Source: Thorsellia anophelis DSM 18579 (GTDB lineage Bacteria > Pseudomonadota > Gammaproteobacteria > Enterobacterales > Thorselliaceae). Taken from it: a DNA stretch of 64,000 nucleotides. The translations under genes and the position numbers were made by a program. Where the stretch lies: the NCBI RefSeq assembly GCF_900111395.1, contig NZ_FOHV01000011.1:49802-113801 (forward strand), given 5' to 3'. Position 1 is the stretch's first letter. Every line of letters begins with the position of its first letter. Of the stretch, positions 45,738 through 55,317 are shown piece by piece. The notes under the pieces are model-generated. The model worked only from the letters and a program-made list of their open reading frames with translations. It was not told the origin of the DNA and searched no databases.

Positions 45738-47819
45738 ATGCATAAACGAATAGATTTGCTAGAGCTATCAAATGATGCATTAGTTGCACTTAGTAATGTT
45801 GGCTTTGTCAAAAGAGCGACAAAAGAGATAGCGGCCGGAAATATTCCTGAAATCAAAATTCAAGATGATTTAACGCTTTCGGCTCAATTTGAAGATGGAC
45901 ATAGTGTTCAATTAGCTGATGGAAAAGGACTTCGAGAAGCAAATTGTACTTGCCCTGCAAGTGGTATGTGTAGACACCGTGTCACGCTAGTACTCGCTTA
46001 TCAAGCAACATATCAAGAAACTGATTCTCACCAAGCTGACTCAGATTTAACCAATTCATGGTCATTTAGCGCATTTAACGATCAGATACAAATGCTACCA
46101 AAATCTATTTTAAATAAAGCTAATAAATTAGTAGCAAATCGTATTGTTGTACAATTAGATAGCGGTAAAATGGCTAAAGAAGTCCCCCATGCAAAGCTAC
46201 CGATGTGTGATGTGCGCTTTTTTTCAAAAAATAATTTATCGCATGCAAAGTGTGACTGTATTGAAGAGCGTATTTGTGAACATATCATTATTGCTGTTTG
46301 GGCTTTTGAACAAGCAAATAATGATCTATCAAAAGCTGAAATTCTATCTGTTGAAGTCAATTGCAAAAATGATGCTAATGCAGTACAAAACGAATTAGCT
46401 CAGAATATCTTCGAGAATCAAACAGCACAGCTATTAGATAATAGTTTAAGTGAATTATTCCTCCAACTTTGGATGGAAGGAAGTAATCAACCACAATCAA
46501 TTTTAGAGGGGTTATTATCCCAATCAATTAACTATGCACAAAAGCTAGGTTGGTATTGGATAATTGAATCGTTAATTGAAATTAGAGCATTAATCAACGA
46601 TCAACATAACCGCTCTACTCGTTATCACCCTCTAATATTCTTAGAAAGCATCACTAATCTTACTGCAAGGGTATTAGCCGCTAAACAGATGGCAAACATG
46701 GCAAGTCAATCCCTCTTGCCCAAAGTCCCTGCTAGTGACATCCTAGGACTTGGTATTAAAGGAGAAGTGAAATTATCTCATACTAAGCTCATTTCTTTAG
46801 GGACTAAATTATGGTCTGATGAACAGCATGAAGGTGTCAAACTACTCTTTATTGATCCCGATACGCATGCAGTATTGAATCTAATAAAGCAATGGCCCAA
46901 AATTGAAGATGATGAGAGTGGATATAAAAATACTCTCAGCACACGGAAATTAGCCGGTACTTCGCTTAACAAACTTGCAAGCAGCCAAGTCATAACCAAT
47001 GCCGCTAAACGACTAGCAAACGGTATGATTGAGTTTAAGTCAAACAAACAAAATACGACTATCCTACCTTTGTCACCTACCTCTTGGGACTTACTTGGTG
47101 AACCAATCCGTCAACCTTCCGCCAATGCACTTTGTTCTTATCTCAATCAATCAAATCCCGATTTCATTCGTCCAAAGCAGTTGACAGATCAGCTTTTTAT
47201 TTTACCTGTCACTCATGTTTTAGATTGGGGATGGGACGCGGCGCTCCATTGTTTAGACATAAAAATAATCAGTACAGAAGAACAATCGGATCAATTACAT
47301 GAAGCTACTGTTGATAATATTGTCCATATTCAATTCAAATATGACCCCATTTCTCCAAATGCAGTAGATGTATTAGCAAGGGCTATGTTTGATGAAATTT
47401 CTAAACCTAAATTGATATCAGGCATCGCTAAACTTAAAGGAGGGAAACTCTATTTAGAACCACTTGCCGTCATCAGTGAAACCTCTGTTCATGTATTATG
47501 TATAGATAGTGCAAAGCCATTTAGCCTAGATAAATTCATAGATTTACAACAGCAATCGCAAATTGAATGTATTTTAACAGATATTGAAGAAGCTCTTGCT
47601 AGATGCTTAGAAACAGGAATTCGATACCAAAATAATAAGCTAAGAAATGAATTAACGTTATTATCAAAAAAAATAGAAGAGCAAGGATTTAGCTACCTCG
47701 CAAACCAAATCTTAAGTGTTTTAGAGATTATATTTAGTGAAAAAAAGGACTTATTGACTAAAACCTTATGCATTGTTCATCAGCAAATCCGATTAATTAA
47801 TCAAAGGATTAATCACTGA
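45738..47819 (+). CDS. yehQ: SWIM zinc-finger protein with two CxC...CxH motifs (YehQ-like)
   Basis: 693 residues. A SWIM finger at C70-T-C72...C78-R-H80 (CTCPASGMCRH) and a second copy at C172-D-C174...C180-E-H182 (CDCIEERICEH), each followed by a hydrophobic helix, form a tandem zinc-binding N-terminal region. The remaining 480 residues are of unknown fold. SWIM domains bind DNA or protein partners. The gene follows the VWA gene by 2 bases with AAGG as ribosome site, so yehL-M-P-Q form one tight operon. Confidence 0.85.
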   Translation: MHKRIDLLELSNDALVALSNVGFVKRATKEIAAGNIPEIKIQDDLTLSAQFEDGHSVQLADGKGLREANCTCPASGMCRHRVTLVLAYQATYQETDSHQADSDLTNSWSFSAFNDQIQMLPKSILNKANKLVANRIVVQLDSGKMAKEVPHAKLPMCDVRFFSKNNLSHAKCDCIEERICEHIIIAVWAFEQANNDLSKAEILSVEVNCKNDANAVQNELAQNIFENQTAQLLDNSLSELFLQLWMEGSNQPQSILEGLLSQSINYAQKLGWYWIIESLIEIRALINDQHNRSTRYHPLIFLESITNLTARVLAAKQMANMASQSLLPKVPASDILGLGIKGEVKLSHTKLISLGTKLWSDEQHEGVKLLFIDPDTHAVLNLIKQWPKIEDDESGYKNTLSTRKLAGTSLNKLASSQVITNAAKRLANGMIEFKSNKQNTTILPLSPTSWDLLGEPIRQPSANALCSYLNQSNPDFIRPKQLTDQLFILPVTHVLDWGWDAALHCLDIKIISTEEQSDQLHEATVDNIVHIQFKYDPISPNAVDVLARAMFDEISKPKLISGIAKLKGGKLYLEPLAVISETSVHVLCIDSAKPFSLDKFIDLQQQSQIECILTDIEEALARCLETGIRYQNNKLRNELTLLSKKIEEQGFSYLANQILSVLEIIFSEKKDLLTKTLCIVHQQIRLINQRINH

Positions 47820-48152
47820 GGTAGTTGCAAGATGATTAATTTAAATCCTCCGGCAATAAATTCACTAATAAAAAGTGGCTAGCTTTAGACTTGAATTTGT
47901 ATTGAATATGTTGTATTTCTATTATACATACTTGGCGGTTTTTTAGTGATTTATTCATAAACTTTAGTTTATGTATCCTTTAGCAAAACCTAAGAAATAA
48001 GCTAGTCTGCTATGCAAATACTTAATCGAATAAAGGAAAAGCAATAAAAAACCGTTCAGAAATGATTTATTACAGTGTAAGAAACGTGAACACAGCAAAA
48101 TCAAAATAGCATTATTGCCGTGTTCATTATCCGTGTATCAAATGCCTTTAAA
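47820..48152. other. Intergenic region between converging yehQ and hrpA
   Basis: 333 bases without an ORF. It holds an imperfect stem-loop at 48087-48126 (TGAACAC/GTGTTCA plus GCAA/TTGC, 16-base loop) that could end the hrpA transcript. T-runs are weak on both sides. Confidence 0.4.
48087..48126. terminator. Possible terminator between yehQ and hrpA
   Basis: Arms TGAACAC (48087-48093) and GTGTTCA (48120-48126), with an inner GCAA/TTGC pair after one mismatch. On the minus strand it is followed by CGTTTCTT. Confidence 0.3.
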
Positions 48153-51100
48153 CTAAGTTTCAATTTGCATCATAGCTTGTAGAATTCTTTTTTCAGATAT
48201 TGGATATGGTGTGCCTAATTGCTGAGCGAATAAGCTTATCCTTAATTCTTCTATCATCCAACGTATCGTAATCACCTCACTATTTGCTTTTAACTCTAGA
48301 GTTAACTTATTAAACCAATTCTGCCATTGCTGTTCAACTGCTTGGACTTTTAACATCTGCGCTCTATCTTTAAGGGCATCTACTTTGAGTTTTTCTAATC
48401 GTTTCTCAATTCCATTAAGATATCTTAGAATGTCTGGTAATTTATCACTACCATGTGCCACGACAAATTCAGGAAAAACAAGCCTAGATAGCTGTTGCTT
48501 AATATCGGATAAAGCAAAGGCGCTATTCATATCAATTTTGCCTTTCAACTGTTTAGACAGCTCATATTGTTTAGATAAAATCTGCTCAACTCGATTAGCG
48601 ATTGCTACCACTGTTTCATTTATGTTAGCTTTTATATACTCAATCAATTTCTCATAGTCATTTTTTTCCCAAACAACACCACCATACGCGGAAATAAGAT
48701 GATCAATTGCAGCTTTGATACAGTCGTCAATTAAAGTCATGACCTTGCCATATGGATTAAAATAAAGCCCTAACTTCGCCTTATTTGGTAAATGTTCATG
48801 TAAATATTTAATTGGGGAAGGTATATTTAACAAAACCAATCGCCTTAATCCTTCTCTCATTGACAACTGCTGCTGAGCGACTGAGTCAAAATATTTTATA
48901 ACGACACTTTCTTTATTATCTACAAGTGCAGGATAAGCTTTCAATGTGTAGCCTTTTTTCCGTTGTTCTTGACACATTGGAATGCTATCAAAAGACCAAT
49001 CAGTGTAAATATCACTCTCTATTTGATTACCGACAGCGGCTAATGCAGCTTCAACCTGAGGTTGCAAAGTCGCTTTTAACTCAGTTAGATTTTTTGACTT
49101 AGCTACAACTTTATTATGCTCATCAAACACTTTAAATGTCATTTTTAAATGCGATTCAATTCCTTCCAAATCCCAATCATCTTCATCAATCGTGACACCT
49201 GTCATTTTACGAAGTTCTTTTTCAATAGAACTTAGCATAGGCACATTGTAATCTGTCACTCTTGCTAAGACCGCTTCTGCAAAATTTGGTGCGGGTACAA
49301 AATTACGCCTTAATGATTTAGGTAATGACTTAATTAAAGCCATAACTAAGGTATGCCTTAATCCTGGGACAGACCAATCAAAACCGATATCTTGTACTTG
49401 GTTTAATATCCCAAGTGGAATATGGACAGTTACCCCATCATCAAATTCGCCCGGTTCAAATTGATAGGTTAATTTAAATTTATGACTCCCTTGATGCCAA
49501 AAAACTGGAAAATCACTTTGACTTACTTTTTGCGCATCCTCTCTAATGAGCATTTGTTTTTCAAAATTAAGCAAATCAGGATTGTCTTTTGATTTATTTT
49601 TCCACCAAGTGTCAAAATGTTTGGCAGAAATAGCATCGGCATCAATCCTTTCATCATAAAATTCATACAAAGTTTCATTATCAACTAAAATATCTCTGCG
49701 CCTTGCTCGATGCTCTAAGGCCTCAACCTCAGCCAATAATTTTCTATTCTCATGGTAAAAGGCATGTTTAGTTGTCCATTCCCCTTCGATGAGTGCATGC
49801 CTAATGAATAATTCACGACAAATTTCAGGATCTATTTTTGCATAATTGACTAAACGAGCTGCCACAATTGGTAATCCAAACAAAGTAACTTTTTCATAGG
49901 CCATGACAGCACCTTGCTTTTTAGACCAATGTGGCTCGCTATAAGTATGTTTAACTAAATGGGTTGCTAAAGGTTCAATCCAAAGTGGATCTATCTGCGC
50001 ACATACCCTACCCCATAAACGTGTTGTTTCCATTAATTCAGCTACCAATATCCATTTCGGCGGCTTTTTAAACACAGCTGAATTAGGGAAAATATGAAAG
50101 CGGGTATTACGTGTTCCTTGGTATTCATGCTTTTCTGCCTCTTTCATACCAACATTGGTAATTAAACCGCATAATAAAGCCATATGAACAGTATTAAAGT
50201 CAGCAGGTTCACTATTAATAGGCAAACCCATCAATTTGATTGTTTGACGTAACTGAGTATAAACATCTTCCCACTCTCTTAATCGAAGATAATTTAAAAA
50301 TTCTTTTTTGCACATCCGTCTAAACTGGTTATTTGTTAATGCTTTATCTTGTTCTTGAACATACCGCCACAAGTTTATAAACGCCATAAAATCAGAGCGC
50401 TCATCTATAAAACGTCGGTGCATTTCATCAGAAGCCTGTTGTCTGTCTTGAGGTCTTTCTCTTGGGTCTTGAATGGATAATGCTGCAGTAATAATCAAAA
50501 GCTCTTGTACTGCACCTGTTTGGCTCGCTGCGATGATCATTCTTGCAAATTTCGGATCAAGGGGAAGTTGTGCTAATTGTCTACCTAGTTGTGTAAGTCC
50601 TTTTTGCGAAGTCAAAGCGCCTAATTCTTCTAATAATCGAAGCCCATCTTGTATTTGTTTAATATCAGGTGGCTCTATAAAAGGAAATGCTTCAATATCA
50701 CCTAGGCCAATAGACAACATTTGCAAAATAACAGATGCTAAATTGGTCCTTAATATTTCGGGGGTTGTAAATTCAGGACGCCCTAAAAAATCCGCCTCGC
50801 TATATAACCTGATGCAAATCCCTTCACTCACACGTCCACATCGCCCTTTTCTTTGATTAGCGGACGCCTGAGAAATCGGCTCTATCGGTAAACGTTGAAC
50901 TTTAGTGCGGTAGCTGTATCGACTTATTCTTGCTGTTCCAGAATCTATGACATATTTTATGCCAGGGACTGTCAATGAAGTTTCAGCCACATTGGTTGCT
51001 AGCACAATTCGCCTGCCAGTATGAGGCTGAAAAATTCGATTTTGCTCACTGTTTGATAATCTTGCATACAAAGGTACGACTTCTGTATGCCGATATCTTG

Positions 51101-52130
51101 GATTGTTTAGTGTCTCTTTACCTAATGCTTCTGCGACATCTCTGATTTCACGCTCTCCTGTTAAAAAAACCAGAATGTCTCCATCACTTTCATAACTTAA
51201 TTCATCAGCAGCTTCAATTATTGCTTGAATCAAATCTTTTTCATTTTCATTTTGAGCTTCCAAAGCAATTTCTTCATCTGTGTTAGACTCATAAATGGGT
51301 CGATAACGAACTTCTACTGGGTAGGTGCGGCCTGACACTTCAATAATCGGGGCTGGTCCATTTTTGCCAGAAAAATGTTTTGCAAATCGCTCTGGATCTA
51401 TCGTAGCGGAAGTAATAATAACTTTTAAATCGGGTCTTTTGGGCAAGATAGAGGCTAAATACCCTAGGATAAAATCAATATTTAAGCTTCGTTCATGCGC
51501 TTCATCAATAATAATCGTATCGTATTGTGACAACAATTTATCTTGCTGAATTTCAGCAAGTAAAATACCGTCAGTCATCAATTTAACAAGTGTTTTGTCA
51601 CTGACATGATCAGAAAAACGCACTTTAAAGCCAACGGTCTGACCAATCTGCCCTACCTGCTCGCCTTCTGTTAACTCATCGGCTAAACGCTGCGCAACTG
51701 CTCTTGCAGCCAGCCTTCTTGGCTGTGTATGTCCAATAAATCCTTTAATTCCTCGACCAAGCTCTAAGCACATTTTAGGTATTTGCGTCGTTTTACCAGA
51801 ACCTGTTTCCCCAGCAATCACTACAACTTGGTTTTCAGCAATTGCTTTAAGAATATCTTCTCTCTTTTGGCTAACGGGCAAAGTTTCAGGATAAGTAATA
51901 ATAGGAACAGATTGCTTTCGGATAGTAACTTTAGATTTCAAATTTTCAATTTCTTGCAAAATTTCTTTCATGACAGCTTGCTTGGCACTATCTTTTCTAA
52001 TTTTATCTATTCCTCTGATGCGGCGTTTAAGTTTGATTGCATCTGCTATCAAAAGTTGATCTAACTCAGAGTAAAGTACTTTTAATGTCAAAGGTGCACA
52101 TTGGGGTTCATTCTGCTGTAATGAAGTCAT
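48153..52130 (-). CDS. hrpA: ATP-dependent RNA helicase HrpA
   Basis: 1325 residues from the ATG at 52130 (MTSLQQNEPQ); the frame extends six codons further to a TTG, which is less likely. DEAH-box helicase: Walker A GETGSGKTTQ near residue 90, DEAH in IIIDEAHERS near 190, SATIDPERF near 225, the motif VI region QRKGRCGRVSEG near 405, followed by the HA2 and OB domains and the long DUF3418 C-terminus of HrpA. It is colinear with E. coli HrpA (1300 residues), which rescues stalled or collided ribosomes on mRNA. Its promoter region is shared with the divergent glg operon. Confidence 0.95.
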   Translation of the reverse strand: MTSLQQNEPQCAPLTLKVLYSELDQLLIADAIKLKRRIRGIDKIRKDSAKQAVMKEILQEIENLKSKVTIRKQSVPIITYPETLPVSQKREDILKAIAENQVVVIAGETGSGKTTQIPKMCLELGRGIKGFIGHTQPRRLAARAVAQRLADELTEGEQVGQIGQTVGFKVRFSDHVSDKTLVKLMTDGILLAEIQQDKLLSQYDTIIIDEAHERSLNIDFILGYLASILPKRPDLKVIITSATIDPERFAKHFSGKNGPAPIIEVSGRTYPVEVRYRPIYESNTDEEIALEAQNENEKDLIQAIIEAADELSYESDGDILVFLTGEREIRDVAEALGKETLNNPRYRHTEVVPLYARLSNSEQNRIFQPHTGRRIVLATNVAETSLTVPGIKYVIDSGTARISRYSYRTKVQRLPIEPISQASANQRKGRCGRVSEGICIRLYSEADFLGRPEFTTPEILRTNLASVILQMLSIGLGDIEAFPFIEPPDIKQIQDGLRLLEELGALTSQKGLTQLGRQLAQLPLDPKFARMIIAASQTGAVQELLIITAALSIQDPRERPQDRQQASDEMHRRFIDERSDFMAFINLWRYVQEQDKALTNNQFRRMCKKEFLNYLRLREWEDVYTQLRQTIKLMGLPINSEPADFNTVHMALLCGLITNVGMKEAEKHEYQGTRNTRFHIFPNSAVFKKPPKWILVAELMETTRLWGRVCAQIDPLWIEPLATHLVKHTYSEPHWSKKQGAVMAYEKVTLFGLPIVAARLVNYAKIDPEICRELFIRHALIEGEWTTKHAFYHENRKLLAEVEALEHRARRRDILVDNETLYEFYDERIDADAISAKHFDTWWKNKSKDNPDLLNFEKQMLIREDAQKVSQSDFPVFWHQGSHKFKLTYQFEPGEFDDGVTVHIPLGILNQVQDIGFDWSVPGLRHTLVMALIKSLPKSLRRNFVPAPNFAEAVLARVTDYNVPMLSSIEKELRKMTGVTIDEDDWDLEGIESHLKMTFKVFDEHNKVVAKSKNLTELKATLQPQVEAALAAVGNQIESDIYTDWSFDSIPMCQEQRKKGYTLKAYPALVDNKESVVIKYFDSVAQQQLSMREGLRRLVLLNIPSPIKYLHEHLPNKAKLGLYFNPYGKVMTLIDDCIKAAIDHLISAYGGVVWEKNDYEKLIEYIKANINETVVAIANRVEQILSKQYELSKQLKGKIDMNSAFALSDIKQQLSRLVFPEFVVAHGSDKLPDILRYLNGIEKRLEKLKVDALKDRAQMLKVQAVEQQWQNWFNKLTLELKANSEVITIRWMIEELRISLFAQQLGTPYPISEKRILQAMMQIET

Positions 52131-52611
52131 AAAAATCTTTTTTCTCAATATCTTGTTAATTTAAGTGGTGTGTTATGTGTAAATATGAATAATTGATTTA
52201 TTCGTAAATTATACGATAAATACTATCTAATGTAACGATATCAAACTTGCTAATTGCAGTAATCTATTTAGACCTTGCTTAATCGTATAGCTGAAAAAAT
52301 ACAGGAAAAAAATAGCTTAAATTCGCAGCAATATTTGGGCATGTATGAGCAATAATTAATCATTCAATTAATTACTCATTTCTATTTGACGATTAATTGA
52401 TTTATTTAAAGATTTAGATCGCAAATTTACAAAATAGCGTTTGGTTTTTGTCAAAAAGTTTTTTAATGTAACATTTGTAATATTTTAAGTGTATGCTTTG
52501 TTTGTCAACTTGTGTATCAATTTGAATTTAAAATTAGAGCGTACATTAATTCTTAACTAATGAATGCTTTTTCATCTGTTTTTAAACCCGTGTGAACGTA
52601 AGGATACTGTT
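52131..52611. other. Divergent promoter region of hrpA and the glg operon
   Basis: 480 bases, AT-rich, no ORF of its own. It should contain the glgB promoter on the plus strand and the hrpA promoter on the minus strand. A GTAAGGA ribosome site for glgB is at 52598-52604. No clear operator was recognised. Confidence 0.5.
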
Positions 52612-55314
52612 ATGAAAAGTCCTAAAGCTGAAAAAAATGACCAAGCCACCGTCAAAACGACCCCAGCTAAAACCGCTAAAAAAACATCTGCAACCAAATC
52701 ACCAAAGACCAAAGTAGATAAAGTTGTAGATATTCATGAAGTCAAAACCATTACAGATATGGATATCGCGTTATTAATGGAAGCAAAACATCCAGATCCA
52801 TTTAGCGTTTTAGGACTTCATCAACACGTAGAATCAAAACAATTTTATATCAATGCATTACTTCCTGAAGCCACGTGTGTCAAGGTCATCAACAAAGGTA
52901 CATTAAAAGAAATTGCAACACTAGACAAACTAGATGCAAGGGGTATTTTTGGTTCATTTTTACCTTCAATTAAAAGCCGGTTTGATTACCTTTTTGAAGT
53001 TACTTGGCTTAATAATGATGAGCAACCACACACAATTCAGTTAGAAGATCCCTACAAATTTGGAGTAATTATTCCTGAAATGGATATTTGGCTCTTAAGC
53101 GAAGGGAAACATTTGAGACCATATCAACAATTAGGGGCCCATTTAACAACGATAGACAAAGTAGAAGGTGTTAGATTTGCTGTTTGGGCACCAAATGCTG
53201 AACGTGTTTCAGTGATAGGTGATTTTAATGTTTGGGATGGTAGACGCCATCCTATGCGCCTACGCAGAGAAGCTGGCATTTGGGAAATATTTATTCCTCA
53301 TGCAACAAAAGGTGATCATTATAAATTTGAAATCCGTGATTGCTTTGGCGCAATTATTCATAAAGCAGATCCTTTTGCTTTCACAGCGCAGCTCAGACCT
53401 GAAACCGCGTCTATTGTAACAGCTTTACCTGAGAAAATTATTCCACCTTCTGAGCGTTTTACTGCAAACCAATTTGATAAACCTATTTCTATTTATGAAG
53501 TGCACTTAGCATCTTGGAGAAGACATATTGAATCAAATCAATGGTTATCTTATCAAGAATTAGCTACTCAGTTAATTGATTATGTGGCTTATATGGGCTT
53601 TACACATATAGAACTTATGCCAATTACAGAATATCCATTTGATGGTAGTTGGGGGTATCAACCAACCGGAATGTATGCTCCTACAAGTCGTTTTGGTAAG
53701 CCTGATGACTTTAGAGATCTCATTCATGCGGCACATGCTAAAAATATTGGGGTAATTTTAGACTGGGTTCCAGCGCATTTTCCAAATGATCCACATGGAT
53801 TGGCACATTTTGATGGTACTGCACTGTATGAATATGCTGATCCTAAAGAAGGATTTCATCAAGATTGGAATACACATATTTATAACTACGGCCGTCATGA
53901 AGTCAGAAATTTTTTATCTGGTAGTGCGTTATATTGGGTAGAACAATTTGGTGCTGATGCTTTAAGAGTAGACGCTGTTTCATCAATGGTTTATCGAGAT
54001 TATAGCCGAGCTGAAGGTGAATGGATACCCAATCACCACGGTGGTAGAGAAAACCTCGAAGCCATAAGCTTTTTACAAGAAGCCAATTCAATTATTGGGC
54101 AGCAATGCCAACATTGCATTTCTATTGCTGAAGAATCAACTGATTTTTCAGGTGTAACCCTCCCTCCTGAACATAATGGTCTTGGATTTCATTATAAGTG
54201 GAATATGGGCTGGATGCATGACACCCTAAGCTATATGCAAAAAGAACCTGTTTTTAGAAAATACCACCATCACCAAATGACATTTTCTATGATGTACCAC
54301 TATACAGAAAATTTCATTCTTTCACTTTCACATGATGAAGTAGTGCATGGTAAAGGTTCGATATTATCTAAAATGCCAGGCGATGAGTGGCAAAAATTTG
54401 CTAATTTAAGAGCGTATTATGGTTTCATGTGGGCACACCCTGGTAAAAAATTATTATTCATGGGATGTGAATTTGCACAGGGCAAAGAGTGGAATCATGA
54501 TGAAAGCTTAGACTGGCATCTACTTGATAATCCAGAAGGTTATCATGCAGGAGTGCAAAACTTCGTTAAAGATTTAAATTTACTTTATAAAAACAATTCC
54601 CCATTATTTGAATTAGATTATGACAATAACGGTTTCGAATGGTTAGTCGTGGACGATAGTGATAATTCTATTTATGCCTTTGTGCGCCGTGATAAAGCAG
54701 GGAATGAAATTATTGCTGTCAGTAACTTCACTCCGGTACCAAGGCATGATTACCGTATAGGTGTTAATCTTCCTGGCTTTTACGAAGAAGTGCTTAATAG
54801 TGATTCAGCATACTATAACGGTTCAAATCTTGGTAATCATGGTGGTGTTTTAGCAGAGGATTTTGAATTCAATCACAAACCATACTCGATCAACATCACA
54901 ATTCCACCTATGGCTACAGTGTTTTTTTCAAATAAAATCGAAAACCTAAACACCCCAACGTCTAAAGATGAAGCTAAAAACGTTAAAAACCCAACGAAAA
55001 AAAAGGCTTCTTCAGCCACTAAAAAAACTGTAACTAAAAAAGCCAACTCAAGCTCAGAATTAAAACCTGAGTTACAACAAGATGACCTTAAGCAAGAAGC
55101 CTCTGCCTCAGTTGAGACTGCGACTGTTGTGAAAAAAGTTTCAGCAACAGCAAAAAAATCCGTCTTAAAAGAGAAAGCAATAGCTGATAAACCCAAAAAA
55201 ACAACTGTTAAAAAAAGTACTAAGCAAACTGTTAGTAAAGAACCTGTTTCAAATAAAGCAGATGCGTCTAAAACAGATTCAATTTTATCTAATACAACTA
55301 ATAATGAGGCATAG
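52612..55314 (+). CDS. glgB: 1,4-alpha-glucan branching enzyme with basic low-complexity tails at both ends
   Basis: 900 residues from the ATG at 52612, which has AAGGA 8 bases upstream (the frame runs 16 codons further without support). It introduces alpha-1,6 branches into glycogen. The core (about 50-775) is colinear with E. coli GlgB: two CBM48-type beta domains, the GH13 barrel with [18 protein letters not shown] (nucleophile Asp), the acid/base Glu in AEESTD and [10 protein letters not shown], then a C-terminal beta domain. Added to this are a Lys/Ala/Thr-rich N-terminus (about 1-48, [17 protein letters not shown]) and a 125-residue Lys/Ala/Ser/Thr tail ([17 protein letters not shown]). 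Both are absent from E. coli GlgB. The stop lies 3 bases before glgX. Confidence 0.93.
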   Translation: MKSPKAEKNDQATVKTTPAKTAKKTSATKSPKTKVDKVVDIHEVKTITDMDIALLMEAKHPDPFSVLGLHQHVESKQFYINALLPEATCVKVINKGTLKEIATLDKLDARGIFGSFLPSIKSRFDYLFEVTWLNNDEQPHTIQLEDPYKFGVIIPEMDIWLLSEGKHLRPYQQLGAHLTTIDKVEGVRFAVWAPNAERVSVIGDFNVWDGRRHPMRLRREAGIWEIFIPHATKGDHYKFEIRDCFGAIIHKADPFAFTAQLRPETASIVTALPEKIIPPSERFTANQFDKPISIYEVHLASWRRHIESNQWLSYQELATQLIDYVAYMGFTHIELMPITEYPFDGSWGYQPTGMYAPTSRFGKPDDFRDLIHAAHAKNIGVILDWVPAHFPNDPHGLAHFDGTALYEYADPKEGFHQDWNTHIYNYGRHEVRNFLSGSALYWVEQFGADALRVDAVSSMVYRDYSRAEGEWIPNHHGGRENLEAISFLQEANSIIGQQCQHCISIAEESTDFSGVTLPPEHNGLGFHYKWNMGWMHDTLSYMQKEPVFRKYHHHQMTFSMMYHYTENFILSLSHDEVVHGKGSILSKMPGDEWQKFANLRAYYGFMWAHPGKKLLFMGCEFAQGKEWNHDESLDWHLLDNPEGYHAGVQNFVKDLNLLYKNNSPLFELDYDNNGFEWLVVDDSDNSIYAFVRRDKAGNEIIAVSNFTPVPRHDYRIGVNLPGFYEEVLNSDSAYYNGSNLGNHGGVLAEDFEFNHKPYSINITIPPMATVFFSNKIENLNTPTSKDEAKNVKNPTKKKASSATKKTVTKKANSSSELKPELQQDDLKQEASASVETATVVKKVSATAKKSVLKEKAIADKPKKTTVKKSTKQTVSKEPVSNKADASKTDSILSNTTNNEA

Positions 55315-55317
55315 TGA

